Shown: positions 48,101 through 58,284, counted from the first letter of the stretch. The stretch: DNA of 64,000 bases from Linanthus parryae (GCA_023055425.1 JALGPY010000003.1:18349001-18413000); one strand, 5' to 3'. The notes: generated by a model from the letters alone, not told the origin. A program made the numbers and translations.

Positions 48101-49143
48101 AAGCCACTTTGTATAGTCTTGTTCTCAAGGTTTTTTCTCGGACCAGTAGCGAGTGAAAGAAATAATGAAGCAACAACAGCAAGGCGGCATAATAATTGTG
48201 GGAAGGAGAACTTGGCAAAGGAAAGCAGCCACCACGCAGCAGCGGAAACCATACATCAAAAATAACAAAGCCCGCAGCAGCAACAGGGACAAATCAAGCT
48301 AGCTCGATTATGTCACATCGCGACTGGATGCTCTATTGTACCTCTCGTCCAGCGAGGAGCAAAACTCAGGCGGCGATGGCGGAAACAAACGCTGTAGTTG
48401 TGGTTGACGTGTCAAAAACATAAATTAGAAGAGCGACTGCCCAAACAAAGCAACCGGGGAATCATATACTCAATCAGTTTCTTCCTGCAAGGAGAAGAAA
48501 ATTAATTAGAAGAGGAGGGTGCTACTACTGAGTGCAAAAGAAAAAGGAAAAAAAGAACAAAAGGAGGTTCATGATACCAAATACTTTGAACATTGTTTCT
48601 AATAAAGGGTGGCCATCTCTTTTATAGAGTGAATGAGGCGGTTAAGCAAGTTCAAGAGGCTGCTCACAAGGAAGTCAATCTACCCTTTTTTTTAGAAACA
48701 ATAAATTTGTTTCCATAAATAATTGATCCATCATGATTATATGAGGTAAAAAGAATAATTTTCTACCCCATATTTTTATGCAATCCTTTTTTAAAAGATA
48801 ATTATGGACTTTTCCTAAGGAGTACAGAGAAGGAAAGGAAAAATGGGCATAATATTTTTTTTTCCGTAAGATTCGCGAAAAGGGTGACTATGAATTTCTT
48901 TTCTTAAAAGAAATGTAAAAAGGAAAGAAACCCACATTCTTTTCTTGTCCTTTGTTAATGATATGGTGTATTATTCGCACAAGATCGATGCCAAGAATTT
49001 CTAAAATTCTAAATTTCACGCGAAATTCAAAAATTACAAGTTCAACTCTCCCTGACTGATGTTTGGGTCCAAGTCGAGGTCAACAAATTCAACACATATC
49101 GAGACTTGTTCGCCAACAAGTTCAAGAGTCGGCGCACTAGTCT
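45166..49143 (+). other. Long 3' non-coding region of the Tat element
   Basis: No domain-bearing frame is found on either strand. The plus strand is A-rich with poly(A) runs (45992-46013, 47358-47373). The minus strand shows several good splice acceptors (CTTGCAG near 47051, 47233 and 48509) and short frames such as 46302-45949. Phrases like GCAACAACAGCAAGGCGG recur in diverged form near 46350, 47790 and 48170. Some Tat elements carry an antisense gene in this interval; none can be proven here. Confidence 0.6.
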
Positions 49144-49155
49144 CGAGGGGGCATT
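49144..49155 (+). promoter_or_regulatory. Polypurine tract
   Basis: CGAGGGGGCATT abuts the 3' LTR. A G-rich purine run directly before TGTAGACACG is the expected primer for plus-strand DNA synthesis. Confidence 0.85.
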
Positions 49156-50109
49156 TGTAGACACGCAAAATTTGCGGCCAATTAAATAGTGCCACGTGTC
49201 AATTATCGCCTAATTAAGTGGTGGGATCAAATAGCACTTGCTTTCAAATTAATGCTACTAAGCATTAATTAATTAATGGTGGACTAAATTGTGAATGAGA
49301 CCAAACTTATTTGCAAGCAAGGACTGCTTATGGCGATGCCATGTCGCTACATGACATGGCTACAAGTCAGCAAATTTGGCCAATCAAGAAGTGCCACTTG
49401 TCAAGATGATGTAGCTATCAAGACTAGCAAGGAATGCCAATTAAATCACGCCACTTGTCAAATTGATGCAGAAAATAAATAAATAAATAAATATATTTAT
49501 TTTCTACCTTGGCCAACAAGTCGGCCTATGCCTATATAAAGGGGCAATCCCCAGGCATAAATCACACACAATTACACACAGTTACATCTTGCAAGAAGGA
49601 GAGAGCTCTGAAGATCAAGCTGCTGAAGCCCTGACGAGTTCATCCATCATCAAGATCATCATCAAGCCCTTCGAAGTTCTTCATCGAGTTCTTCGAAGAT
49701 CATCATCAAGTTCTTCAAGCCGTTGAAGATCTCCATTCGAGTTCTTCAAGACAATCGAAGATCTTCAAGCCGTTCTTCGTGTTCTTCAAGACGTTCATCC
49801 GGTTCCTCATCAACATCGAAGATATTCATCCGTTCGATCCAAGATCAAGCCTCTAAAGCCCTCGCTCGGCGTTCGTGTTCTTCGAGACATTCATCGCGTT
49901 CTTCGTCAAAATCGAAGACGCTCATCCGTTCGATCCGAGATCAAGCTGCGAAGCCCTCGCTCGACGTTTCAGGAGGAGAATCAGGGGATTTAATTTCTGT
50001 TTAGAAATTTATTATCAGAGATTGTAATCCACTACATTATTACATCAATAAATATATTTGACACCGAATTTCTCGCATTTATTTCCAATTGCATAAATTT
50101 GTGTGTACA
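49156..50109 (+). repeat. Tat element 3' LTR
   Basis: Same length as the 5' LTR (954 bp) and offset by exactly 13,051 bases, with no indels seen. Differences noted at 49201, 49318, 49435 and 49447. Confidence 0.97.
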
Positions 50110-50114
50110 GGTAC

Positions 50115-50795
50115 TTTGTGTCTTTTAGATCTTCTATGTAGTCAAGAACATAGTTTAAAAATCGGACTGGACTGGCCGGACCGGCGAACCGTTGCATTAC
50201 GTGACCGGTTAGGTATTCAGACCACTTATGCATGTGTACCGGTGAAACCTGTCAAAATCGGCCGATTTTCGACCGAACCCTGTGAACAGGTCTGGTCCGA
50301 TTTTCAACAATTTCAAAAAATAATTAATGTCTTGGCTGGGAATCAAACCCATGATGTATTTCCTGCAATCAAAGGTCTTTACCACTAGGCCATAAGCACT
50401 ATTTATTACAACAACCTACTACTGAACTTATAAACACAATGTTAAATTAATATTTTTTTGCCTATTTTTCATTATCTTTATTATTTTTTGTATAAATATA
50501 AAAAAATATTAATAAATAAATATGTGATTGAACCGGTCCGGGTTTTAAAACTTTGGTCTAGACTGTCTTTTGTAAACTCTTTTGGTGGTATTTTATGTCC
50601 TTTGACCTTTATGTGGTCTAGATTGTATTCTGTGAGCTAGTAGGGGTGTTTTGAGTTGTTTCTATAGACGTGTTTTATTCCTTCTTTGATAGTTTTTGGT
50701 TGATTGGGAGGCTTTATTTTGTCACTCCTTGTAGTTCCGAATTCTTGAGTTTATTTGGTTCTCAATAAATATGACGATCTACCCTTCGGGGTGTA
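50115..50795 (+). mobile_element. LINE 3' region copy 1, continuing from 36104
   Basis: This continues the LINE interrupted by the Tat element. It has a roughly 57-bp tandem motif (GGTGGTAYTTTRTGTCYTTT to GTGAGCT), GACGTGTTTTATTCCTTC, and TCTCAATAAATATGACGATCT, matching the 54.7-54.9 kb copy. It carries a hAT MITE at 50149-50555. No coding sequence. Confidence 0.7.
50149..50555. mobile_element. hAT-type MITE inside the LINE 3' region, copy 1
   Basis: It starts CATAGTTTAAAAATCGG and ends GGGTTTTAAAACTTTG. Flanks GTCAAGAA (50141-50148) and GTCTAGAC (50556-50563) are an eroded 8-bp TSD, matching the intact one at the second copy. A tRNA-like piece on the minus strand (GGCCTAGTGGTAAAG A-box, GGTTTGATTCC B-box; about 50335-50392) lies inside. 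Confidence 0.8.
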
Positions 50796-51044
50796 GTTGG
50801 GTTGGTTGGGTGAGAATTCCTAAGACTTTGGGTATTTGTCTTGAGGTCTTGAGTTCTTGCCTGGGGAAACCCAAGGGCAGCCTATTGGCCTTAGAGAGAC
50901 TTCCGGAGACGATAGACAAACAACGACTCGTCACTGTGCCAGATAGACAATGTCAAAGCCACGCTGGTAGACAAACAACGACTCGTCACTGTAGCAACCA
51001 GAAAAACCAACTCTGTCAGTGAGGAATGTAGCAAACCGCTGAAA

Positions 51045-53254
51045 CTAAGCACGCGAGGCCTGCTTAAGTCCATAGAGAGACTTCCGAAGACGGCCTACAT
51101 AATCAGGATGGTGGGGATCACGATACCCAGGGGGCTGATGCATATACACAGTCTCCTCCAAATCACCGTGAAGAAAAGCGTTCTTAACATCAAGTTGTAG
51201 AATGGGCCAAGATCTAGAGACAACTAGTGTAAGAACTGTGCGAATGGTGGCATGTTTAACCACTGAGCTAAAAGTCTCCTCACAATCCACACCCACCAGT
51301 TGGGGTTTGCCATTGGCAACTAGTCTGGCCTTATAGCGCTGAAGAGTACCGTCTTCTCGATACTTATGTTGAAAAAGCCACATAGCCCGAAGTATGTTAC
51401 TCTTAGAAGGGCGAGGCACCAAGTCCCAAGTGTGATTCTTAACCAGAGCACCAAACTCATCATCCATATCATTCTTCCAGTATGGGTCCGATACAGCAGA
51501 CACATGGGATTTAGGTAATGGAGATATGGAGGGAGGTGTTTGGGCATGAAGAGTAAGATGCTGAATGGGCTTGGTGATGCCGTGTTTGGATCGGGTGGTC
51601 ATTTTTGGGGAGTGTGGAGGGGAGGCGGTTGCTCGGGTACATCAAGAGGTGGAGCCAAAGGGCTAGAGGGACCCAAAGGAGATGGTTCCGAAGGGCCACG
51701 GGCGGCCATAGGTGATCCTAATTGGACATGTGCGGGAGGAGGAGAGAGAGTATGACACTGTCAGATAAGAGCATCAGGAGGAAGGCTATCGTCAGGGTCA
51801 GGAGTCCTATGAACGGGAGGGGAGGATGAGCCGGGGGTAGAGAAGGGGAAGACAGACTCGTCGAAAGTTACATAACGAGAGATGTGTACTTGGCCAGTGG
51901 AGAGGTCAAGGCAACGATAACCTCTAAAATTCAGAGGGTATCCGAGAAAGACACAGCGAGGAGAGCGAGGAGCATGCTTATGGGGAGCTGTGGCAGAAAG
52001 GTTTGGGTAGCACAAACACCAAAACATGCGGAGATGATCATAGGTGGGTTGACAATGATAGAGAACAACAGTCAGAATGTTGTTATGAAGTGCAGTCGTG
52101 GGAAGAATGTTGTGCAAGTAGAAGAATGTAGAAAGAGACTCAACCCAAAAGGATGGGGGGAGGGAGGCTTGAGAAAGACGGGTACAAGAGATTTCGTTGA
52201 CACGACGAATCATGCATTCAGCCTTACCATTGTGTGGGGAGGTTTGGGGGCACGCAAAACGAAAGATAATACCATTTTGTGCAGCATAGTCATTGACCGA
52301 GCCATTATCGAATTCACCCCTAGATCACATTGGAAGGTCCTTATTTGTGTATGAAACTGAGTGCGAACAAAATTACCGAATTGCTTGAATTTGACAAGAG
52401 CTTCAGATTTTAGTTTCAAAGGGTAAATCCATAGGAAGTGAGAGAAATCATCAAGCAATGAGAGGTAGTATTTGTACTGTGATTTACTAAGAACGAGAGA
52501 AGTCTACAAATCACTATGAATAATGTCAAATGGGGCAGCAGTACAAGATAAAGAAGGAGAAAAAGGGAGTCAGACATGCTTACCGGTCTGACAAGCATGG
52601 CGCGAAGTGGTGTTATGAGCTTTAGTAGACGAGATATGGCTATGAGTTTGAAGGTGGTCTAATACATGGCCTCCAGGATGGCCAAGACGATTTTGCCACA
52701 CATGTGCCGGGAGAACAGCAAGAGATTGCGGTTGGGAAGTACGGTGAGTGAAGTGAAGCAGATAAAGGTCTCCAGTACTATTGCTTGTCAACAACAATTT
52801 TCCCGTACGAAGATCTTTGACAGAGAAACCAGCAGGGTCAAACTCAACAGATACATTATTATCAACGGTGAACTGACGAACATAAACAAGGTTTTTAATA
52901 ATGTGAGGGGTGAAAAGAAATTTTTTTGAGAAAAAGGGGTTGGGTGTGGGTACTAAGAGTCTGCTGACCGGAACCACGAACCGGAATACTCATACCATTC
53001 CAACCAACATATGAGAAATAGGACTATCTGAGGAGACAAAAGAAAGCATACCATCCTGATATGTAAGATGAGAAGAGGCCCCCGAATCCATATACCAAGT
53101 TCTTTCCGGTGTCGCTGTAAAAGCATGTTGGCTTTGGGCAGAGCTCGCTCAAGTATATTTTGGTCGAGTGCAGGAGGCGGTGGAGTGTGTGGCAATGTAG
53201 GACGCCAAACCCATCTGCCCCCTGATTCGGTGTAGCCCATGTAGTAGTGGCCAT
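51045..53254 (-). pseudogene. Copia pol remnant
   Basis: Protease DSGA (WYMDSGASSH, Asp codon 53086-53088), then the GAG-pre-integrase stretch (VWQNRLGHPG, about 52690). The integrase core begins VLDDFSHFLWIYPLK-like near 52458 and continues in another frame to PPSFWVESLSTFFYL and RCVFLGYP (52213-51761). RT starts at 51602 frame with [34 protein letters not shown] (catalytic Asp) and GLKQASRA, then a TAG at 51045-51047 where the family has Trp. Recognisable RT (FQRFATFL, DESLFVY) continues to about 50965. At least three frame changes. Inactive. Confidence 0.9.
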
Positions 53255-53947
53255 GTAGTAGTAGAAATGTGCACGAAGACTGCTTAAGGACGCCGAAAAC
53301 TTGGAGTAACAGATTCTAGGAGTCCGAATATGAGAAAACAGATCGCGAAATCAGATTCAGAACGTCAAAAAACCTTAGAATAGGTCTTTGCGGGTCCAAA
53401 TTCGAAGTGAAAAGGAGTTGAAAGCCGCTGAGCCAAGACTTGGGCCGAAAAGTGAGCCGGATGGAGCAGGCAGGCTTCGAAAGCTGGTCAGTGGTCGTCA
53501 GCTAAGTATAAGCCGAACGGAAGCCGTCGGCTAATTTTGAGCCGACCGAAGAACAACGGCTAAGACTGAGCCGAAACGGAAGTCGGCCAAGCTGAAATGG
53601 AGCCGCGTTGAGCCGCTTCTGGAGAGTGAGGCGCGTGGATCTTGGTGGGGCGGAGCTGCGGAAACTCTGGAGGCGTGTGAGAGCGCGTCTTTGTTCCGAT
53701 CGCGGCAAAATCTCCAGCGTGTGTTCGGAACCGATGGGATCAGTGTAGGTGGTGGGATCAAACGAAATCAATTCAGAGATGAATTAATTGATCGAATTCA
53801 GAACCTGAGACTTAGGACTTGAGATGAATTGAATCAAGTCCGGGAGTTTGTACATAATGAGATAGTTGCTGATCGGCGTTAATGATCGTCTGATCAACTG
53901 CAGTGACGTGAGGCCGGAGAGAATAAGAATATGAAGCTAGAACCTTA
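53255..53947 (-). other. Copia leader region rich in AGCCG words
   Basis: The place where gag should be encoded shows no gag domain. Between 53400 and 53630, GAGCCG/AGCCGA occurs about ten times, and the block is GC-rich. Either gag is deleted and replaced, or the region is foreign filler. Confidence 0.5.
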
Positions 53948-53959
53948 GCTCTGATACCA
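53948..53959 (-). promoter_or_regulatory. Copia primer-binding site
   Basis: GCTCTGATACCA on the plus strand is TGGTATCAGAGC on the minus strand, directly next to the LTR end at 53960. Confidence 0.9.
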
Positions 53960-54074
53960 TGTGAGAGGCTGAAAGAGTCCCTGCCAGGGCTCGAAGTCTA
54001 TTCATCAAAATTTAGTGTATTTACATAGATAATGACAATTATGTCCTTCTAGTTACAACACTATCACTTATACA
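53960..54074 (-). repeat. Copia 5' LTR (115 bp)
   Basis: On the minus strand it runs TGTATAAGTGATAGTG to CAGCCTCTCACA, with TG/CA termini. The right edge could shift by a few bases because the flanking LINE also reads TACATA. Confidence 0.75.
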
Positions 54075-54905
54075 TACGAGGTTGAGCATGTTGATCATGG
54101 ATCTTCTGCACAGTAGACATAATCTCTGATGCATCTGGATTAATAATTGCAAGTGTTTTTTAGGGCTCTTTGGTGGTGGTACTTTGTGTCTTTTAGATCT
54201 TCTATGTAGTCTAGACCATGGTTTTTAAAACGGACTGGACCAGCTGTTTCGATCGGTCGGACCCGCGAACCGGTGCATTACCGACCCAGTATTCAAACCG
54301 CTTATGCATGTGAAGCGGTCAGATCAGTCAAAATCGGCCAATTTTCGACAAAACCTGTGTACCGGTCAGGTTGAAAACCGGCCGGTTTCAACAACTTCGA
54401 AAAATAATTACTACCTTGGCAGGGAATCAAACCCAGGATGTATTTCCTGCAATCAAATGGTCTTTACCACTAGGCCACACCCACTTTTTATTACGACAAC
54501 CTACTATTTAACTTATAAAAACAATGTTATATTATTATTTTTTCTAATTTTCATTATCTTTATTATTTTTTATATAAAAATAAAAAATATATTAATAGTA
54601 AATATGTGATTGAACCAGTCCGATCATGAACCGGTGCCTCACTGGTCCGGTAGCCGCTCCGGATCTTAAAAGTTTGGTCTAGACTGTCTTTTGTAAGCTG
54701 GTGGTACTTTATGTCTTTTAGACATTTATGTGGTCTAGACCGTCTTCTGTGAGCTTGTAGGGGTGTATTGGGTTGTTTCTATAGACGTCTTTTATTCCTT
54801 CTTTGATAGTTTTGGTTGATTGGGAGGTTTTATTTTGGCACTCCTTCTTGTAGTTCCAAATTCTAGTTTCTTTGGTTTCAATAATATGAAGATCTCTCTT
54901 CTTGC
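54075..54905 (+). mobile_element. LINE 3' region copy 2 (no Tat insertion)
   Basis: This repeats the flanks of the Tat element without interruption: GGTGGTGGTACTTTGTGTC at 54172 matches the joined 36104/50115 site. It ends TTCAATAATATGAAGATCTC and a short A run, a LINE tail. It contains its own hAT copy. Confidence 0.75.
54217..54676. mobile_element. hAT-type MITE inside the LINE 3' region, copy 2
   Basis: CATGGTTTTTAAAACGG and CCGGATCTTAAAAGTTTG are inverted ends. The 8-bp TSD GTCTAGAC is perfect (54209-54216, 54677-54684). It occupies the same site in the LINE repeat as the 50149 copy, and the same internal minus-strand tRNA-like piece is present (about 54420-54475). Confidence 0.9.
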
Positions 54906-55454
54906 CGAAAAATATAATTTAATTCCCACAATCATTATACATCTTTTTTTTTGGTTTCCCAACCGATTTCGGGGCTTCGCCCTTTAATTCGGTCCGACTC
55001 GCGTCGCATGCCTGGATATGGCAGGTGAGTCTACCAGTGAGAATTTTCTGCATACACAAGGACTTAATTTCTTGAATACTTATATTTTCTTTTGAGGAAT
55101 AAATACTTATATTTTAGCCTCCAATGGTTCAATTTATTTTTATTAAAATATTTCAACTCCCACACTGGCATATTCTTACAACTTTCCATGTTCATTCGCA
55201 AGTGTTTTGCTTATAACATTGGTTATGCAAAATATAGAGTTATGTTTCATGGATAAAATTTTATACATAAATTCAGATGTACTTTTAATGCAGTAAAATA
55301 AAAAATAAAATACTAAGGAATTGCTAAACTCCTAAGAAAAATGAAAAAATGTTTCAAATTATTCATATAAAAAATTATGTTTAAAATTATGTAAATTTAG
55401 GATTACAGTAAAATATATTATCGACATTAGTAAAATGTAAACCAAAAACTTTTA
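54906..55454. other. AT-rich intergenic DNA with a micro-insertion
   Basis: No gene. AATACTTATATTTT at 55075-55088 and 55102-55115 flanks a 13-bp filler. Confidence 0.6.
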
Positions 55455-55750
55455 CCACTCTATCTCTTCTCTTTCCCCATCTTGATTTTTACCAGAATTT
55501 ACTGGGTTACTATGACTCGGTGATTTAGTCATTTAGATAGTAAAATGAAGTAGTTTTTTGTTAATATTTTTATGGTGTTGTAGAGTAACGGTGCTCTATA
55601 ACACAGTAGAAAAGTATCACAAAATTGTATCGTTTTTCGATCCAAATCACCTGATCAAAATGCTCCACGATACTTTTTTCAAAAAAAGAAAATGACCTAC
55701 GATACGACTCAAAAAGTCAAGATAAGAAGAAAGAGAAGAGACACGAGTGA
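55455..55750 (+). mobile_element. Stowaway-like MITE, family S copy 6, interrupted
   Basis: The most diverged copy (296 bp), with a TA flank on both sides and CCACTCTATCTCTTC / ACACGAGTGA ends. A micro-insertion at 55657-55705 (15-bp filler TTTTTTCAAAAAAAG between 17-bp imperfect direct repeats) explains part of its extra length; GATTTAGTCATTTAG is a second small duplication. Confidence 0.85.
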
Positions 55751-55959
55751 TACCAGCTAGCAATAAATACTCATTTTAGGAGTGTCGCAATACAATATCG
55801 AAGCCTTCAAAAGGATCAAAACCACTGTTTGTTTAACACACTATATTTTCATTATTTTCTCATCTCTCCTATGCTTTGTATACACGTAACAAAACAACCC
55901 CCACAAAATATAAAGGGTAAATAAGTTCTAATTCAAATTAAACTCAAAACCAAAAGTGT

Positions 55960-56436
55960 TTACCAATCGCTTGTTGCCTCACAAATGCTCTCCAAATGAG
56001 GCCTCCAAACTCCGGCCCGGCCTCTTCTCCGGTCAATCGCCGGCGACACCTTCTCCGACAATATCTCACTCAAGTACTGATCGGAGACAAGAATGTCGTT
56101 TGCCGTGGGAACCCCACTCTGGTCATACCTCTTCTTCTTCTTCCTCGTCGCCGACCGGGACGTCCGGCTCTTCTCCGGCGCTTGGATGAGGAAATATATC
56201 TTCCCACGTTGGAGCTCCGCGTCCGGCGAGACGGCCATGATCTTCGGGTATATCCCTTCATCGGACGGCGAGGATGGTTTCTTCAGTACATGTTTTGGGT
56301 GAGCTTTCATGTAGTCGCCGGCGAGGACTGTTCCGGTGAGCTCTTCGACGCGGCCGTTAGCGTGGACTACACGGATCACGTCGAAGGATCCGCATGGGAG
56401 CATGCAGGAGATGCAGCACCTGATGGTGTTCTTCAT
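55960..56436 (-). CDS. DUF4228 / PADRE domain protein
   Basis: An intact 158-residue, single-exon plant protein of the DUF4228 (PADRE) family, small proteins often induced by pathogens and abiotic stress, of unproven biochemical role. Visible family blocks: a Cys-rich N-terminus (residues 7-15, CCISCMLPC), VIRVVHANGRVEELTG (20-35), GDYMKAHPKHVL (40-51), LQRGKIYFLIQ (75-85), a basic Lys/Arg linker (94-103), the acidic-hydrophobic VSDQYLSEIL (117-126), and a C-terminal RPHLESICE (145-153). Length is typical. The Cys-rich start could be acylated, but there is no N-terminal Gly for myristoylation. The start is the first ATG after a CT-rich leader. No neighbour suggests a shared pathway. Confidence 0.9.
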   Translation of the reverse strand: MKNTIRCCISCMLPCGSFDVIRVVHANGRVEELTGTVLAGDYMKAHPKHVLKKPSSPSDEGIYPKIMAVSPDAELQRGKIYFLIQAPEKSRTSRSATRKKKKRYDQSGVPTANDILVSDQYLSEILSEKVSPAIDRRRGRAGVWRPHLESICEATSDW

Positions 56437-56570
56437 GGTTGGCTCCCTCCCTCTTCAATCTCTCTAGGGAGAGATGGTGGAGGAGAGGAGAGAAAGTGGG
56501 AAGAGAGGAATAAATGTGAGAGGAGAGGAAGAGCTAATGGGGAAAGTTTGAAAAGATAGAATAAATTAAG
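56437..56570 (-). promoter_or_regulatory. CT-rich leader of the DUF4228 gene
   Basis: On the minus strand this stretch is CT-rich (CTCTCCTCCACCATCTCTCC), a usual plant 5'UTR. No confident TATA box; TTAATTTATT near 56563 is a weak candidate. Confidence 0.35.
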
Positions 56571-58284
56571 ATCAAAGTTGCTCTTTTCCTTAAGTAACTT
56601 TTGTGATATTTTAAGTCATTTGGCAGATAATTTAGTAGTTCTCTTTTTGTTACATGAAGTTTTTTCTTGGTCAGGAATGGGCGAATTGCAATGGAGAGTT
56701 TCAGATAATGGACTAGTTAAATGGAAGTTATCTGTAAAATATAGATTAGTTTAAAAATAACTAGTACTCCAATAGTCTAATTACTTCGCTAGGTATTTTA
56801 CCGGATAGGTAAAAGTCTCGCTACTTGTAGCGAGCTATAATCTCGCTATGTACTTTGTTTTTATTTTAAAATATTGTTTTAACATATTTTCACACCAGTC
56901 TCCTACATTTTCGAATTACTGCTCCTAAATAATTTAGGTCAATTCTTGAACGTTTGTGGTTCAAGTATCTTTTACTTTTCGAACTTTTGTTGAGATACGT
57001 ATTAAAGTTTTAGTTGAGATAAGTATTGAAGAGATTATGTTTTGTTCAAAGTTCTATCATGTAATTTAATGAAATATATTTCTTATAAAATCCACTTTCG
57101 TAAATTCTTTTAAAGTTCAACATTTTACAAATAAAAGAATAGAAAAAAAACAACTCTCCCATACGTCTATCTGTCCAGGATATTATACTTATCGAATTGT
57201 TCGTATTGTTGATGAATAATTTATCTTTCTTTTATATAGGATTTTCGTTTAACTATGAGATAATTTGGTTGGTTTTATTAAATAATAAAGTTGGGATAAA
57301 AAAAGTTAAGTTTAGCTAACTTCAAATTATACCACTGGAGCAAATCATAAAATGGCATGTTACTTAAAATACATAAGTGCATTTTTAGGTAAAATATAGC
57401 TAACGCTTACATATTACCATTGGAAATGCTCTAACGTCTTACAAAGAAAATGACCAAACGCGATTGCAAAGAAAATAAATGGCCGTTACGTGACTGCAAC
57501 CAAAACTTGGGTTTTATTTAAAAACAAAACAAAACTTGGGTTTAGGAATGAAACGAGTTTTACCAACTCAACAAACTCTTCTTGTCTTTTTTTTTTAAAT
57601 TAAAAAAAGAAAAACTCTTTTGTCAATTATATTGTTAAACATTTTTCTATTCTGTTGAAAACAGAAATAATTTTTATCCTAAAAGGGGATAAAAATATGT
57701 CAAAATTAACTTTTCAATGAACATTTCTAGGAAATAGTAGTACATCATTTACAGTGCACTGGCTATTAGTCAAATGACGATTACCTAGTCCAAAAAAATA
57801 ATTCTTTTTTTTAGAAACAATAAATCTTATTTCAAACATTGCTCAAACCCATAGTTTGATCCACTCAAAAAGAAAAAAGAAATAATAGTTTGATCGGCAT
57901 GTAGTATAGACTGAGGTATGAGAATACAACCTGGTACGATTGTGACTCCATGCATATTATTTTTTGGAAAAAAGTTTAGCTAGTGTAATTGAGATGAAAT
58001 TCTTTCTAAAACATAATAAAATTTAGTAAGAAATTCAATGCATATTCTAATTTTCTTTTTTATCATTTTGAATTCCGAGAGTTTCTTTAACTTAAATCGA
58101 AAGTTGATATTTATGTTCATCAGTAGTGAAATGTGGAACAGAATAAAGGCGTTGAAGCACAAACTTTGGACATTCCCTTTATTAATTCTGTTTATTAATT
58201 TGGTAAACTTTTGAGTGGCGATTATTCTCATTACTTAGCTTTTTCATTATTATGATATGAAATGAATAATTGCACATTGCTCTG
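56571..58284. other. AT-rich intergenic DNA with two micro-insertions
   Basis: No gene is recognised. Direct repeats CAAAACTTGGGTTT (57501-57514, 57530-57543) and ATAGTTTGATC (57851-57861, 57885-57895) flank A-rich fillers of 15 and 23 bp. Confidence 0.6.

Larger units (their letters stand above)
36105..50109 (+). mobile_element. Full-length Tat-clade Ty3/gypsy retrotransposon (14.0 kb)
   Basis: A complete LTR element: 954-bp LTRs (36105-37058 and 49156-50109), a perfect 5-bp TSD GGTAC (36100-36104 and 50110-50114), a primer-binding region, one long gag-pol frame, a 5.4-kb 3' region with tandem repeats, and a purine tract before the 3' LTR. The second, archaeal-type RNase H between RT/RNase H and integrase, plus the long 3' region, are hallmarks of the Tat lineage (Ogre, Retand, Grande and relatives). 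By eye the LTRs differ only at 36150, 36267, 36384 and 36396, so insertion was recent. One integrase stop codon probably makes this copy non-autonomous. Confidence 0.97.
50893..54074 (-). mobile_element. Truncated Ty1/copia element with short LTR
   Basis: Read right to left: a 115-bp LTR (54074-53960), a tRNA-Met-type primer-binding site, a leader with little recognisable gag, protease, pre-integrase, integrase and the first part of RT, ending at scrambled sequence near 50893. The second LTR, RNase H and the RT active-site half are missing. Very short LTRs with this primer site fit the Ale/Retrofit-type copia lineages. It lies between two copies of the same LINE 3' region. Confidence 0.85.

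Noticed and set aside
55996..56559. 187-codon plus-strand frame over the DUF4228 gene
   Set aside because: Antisense shadow; the minus-strand frame has the family motifs.
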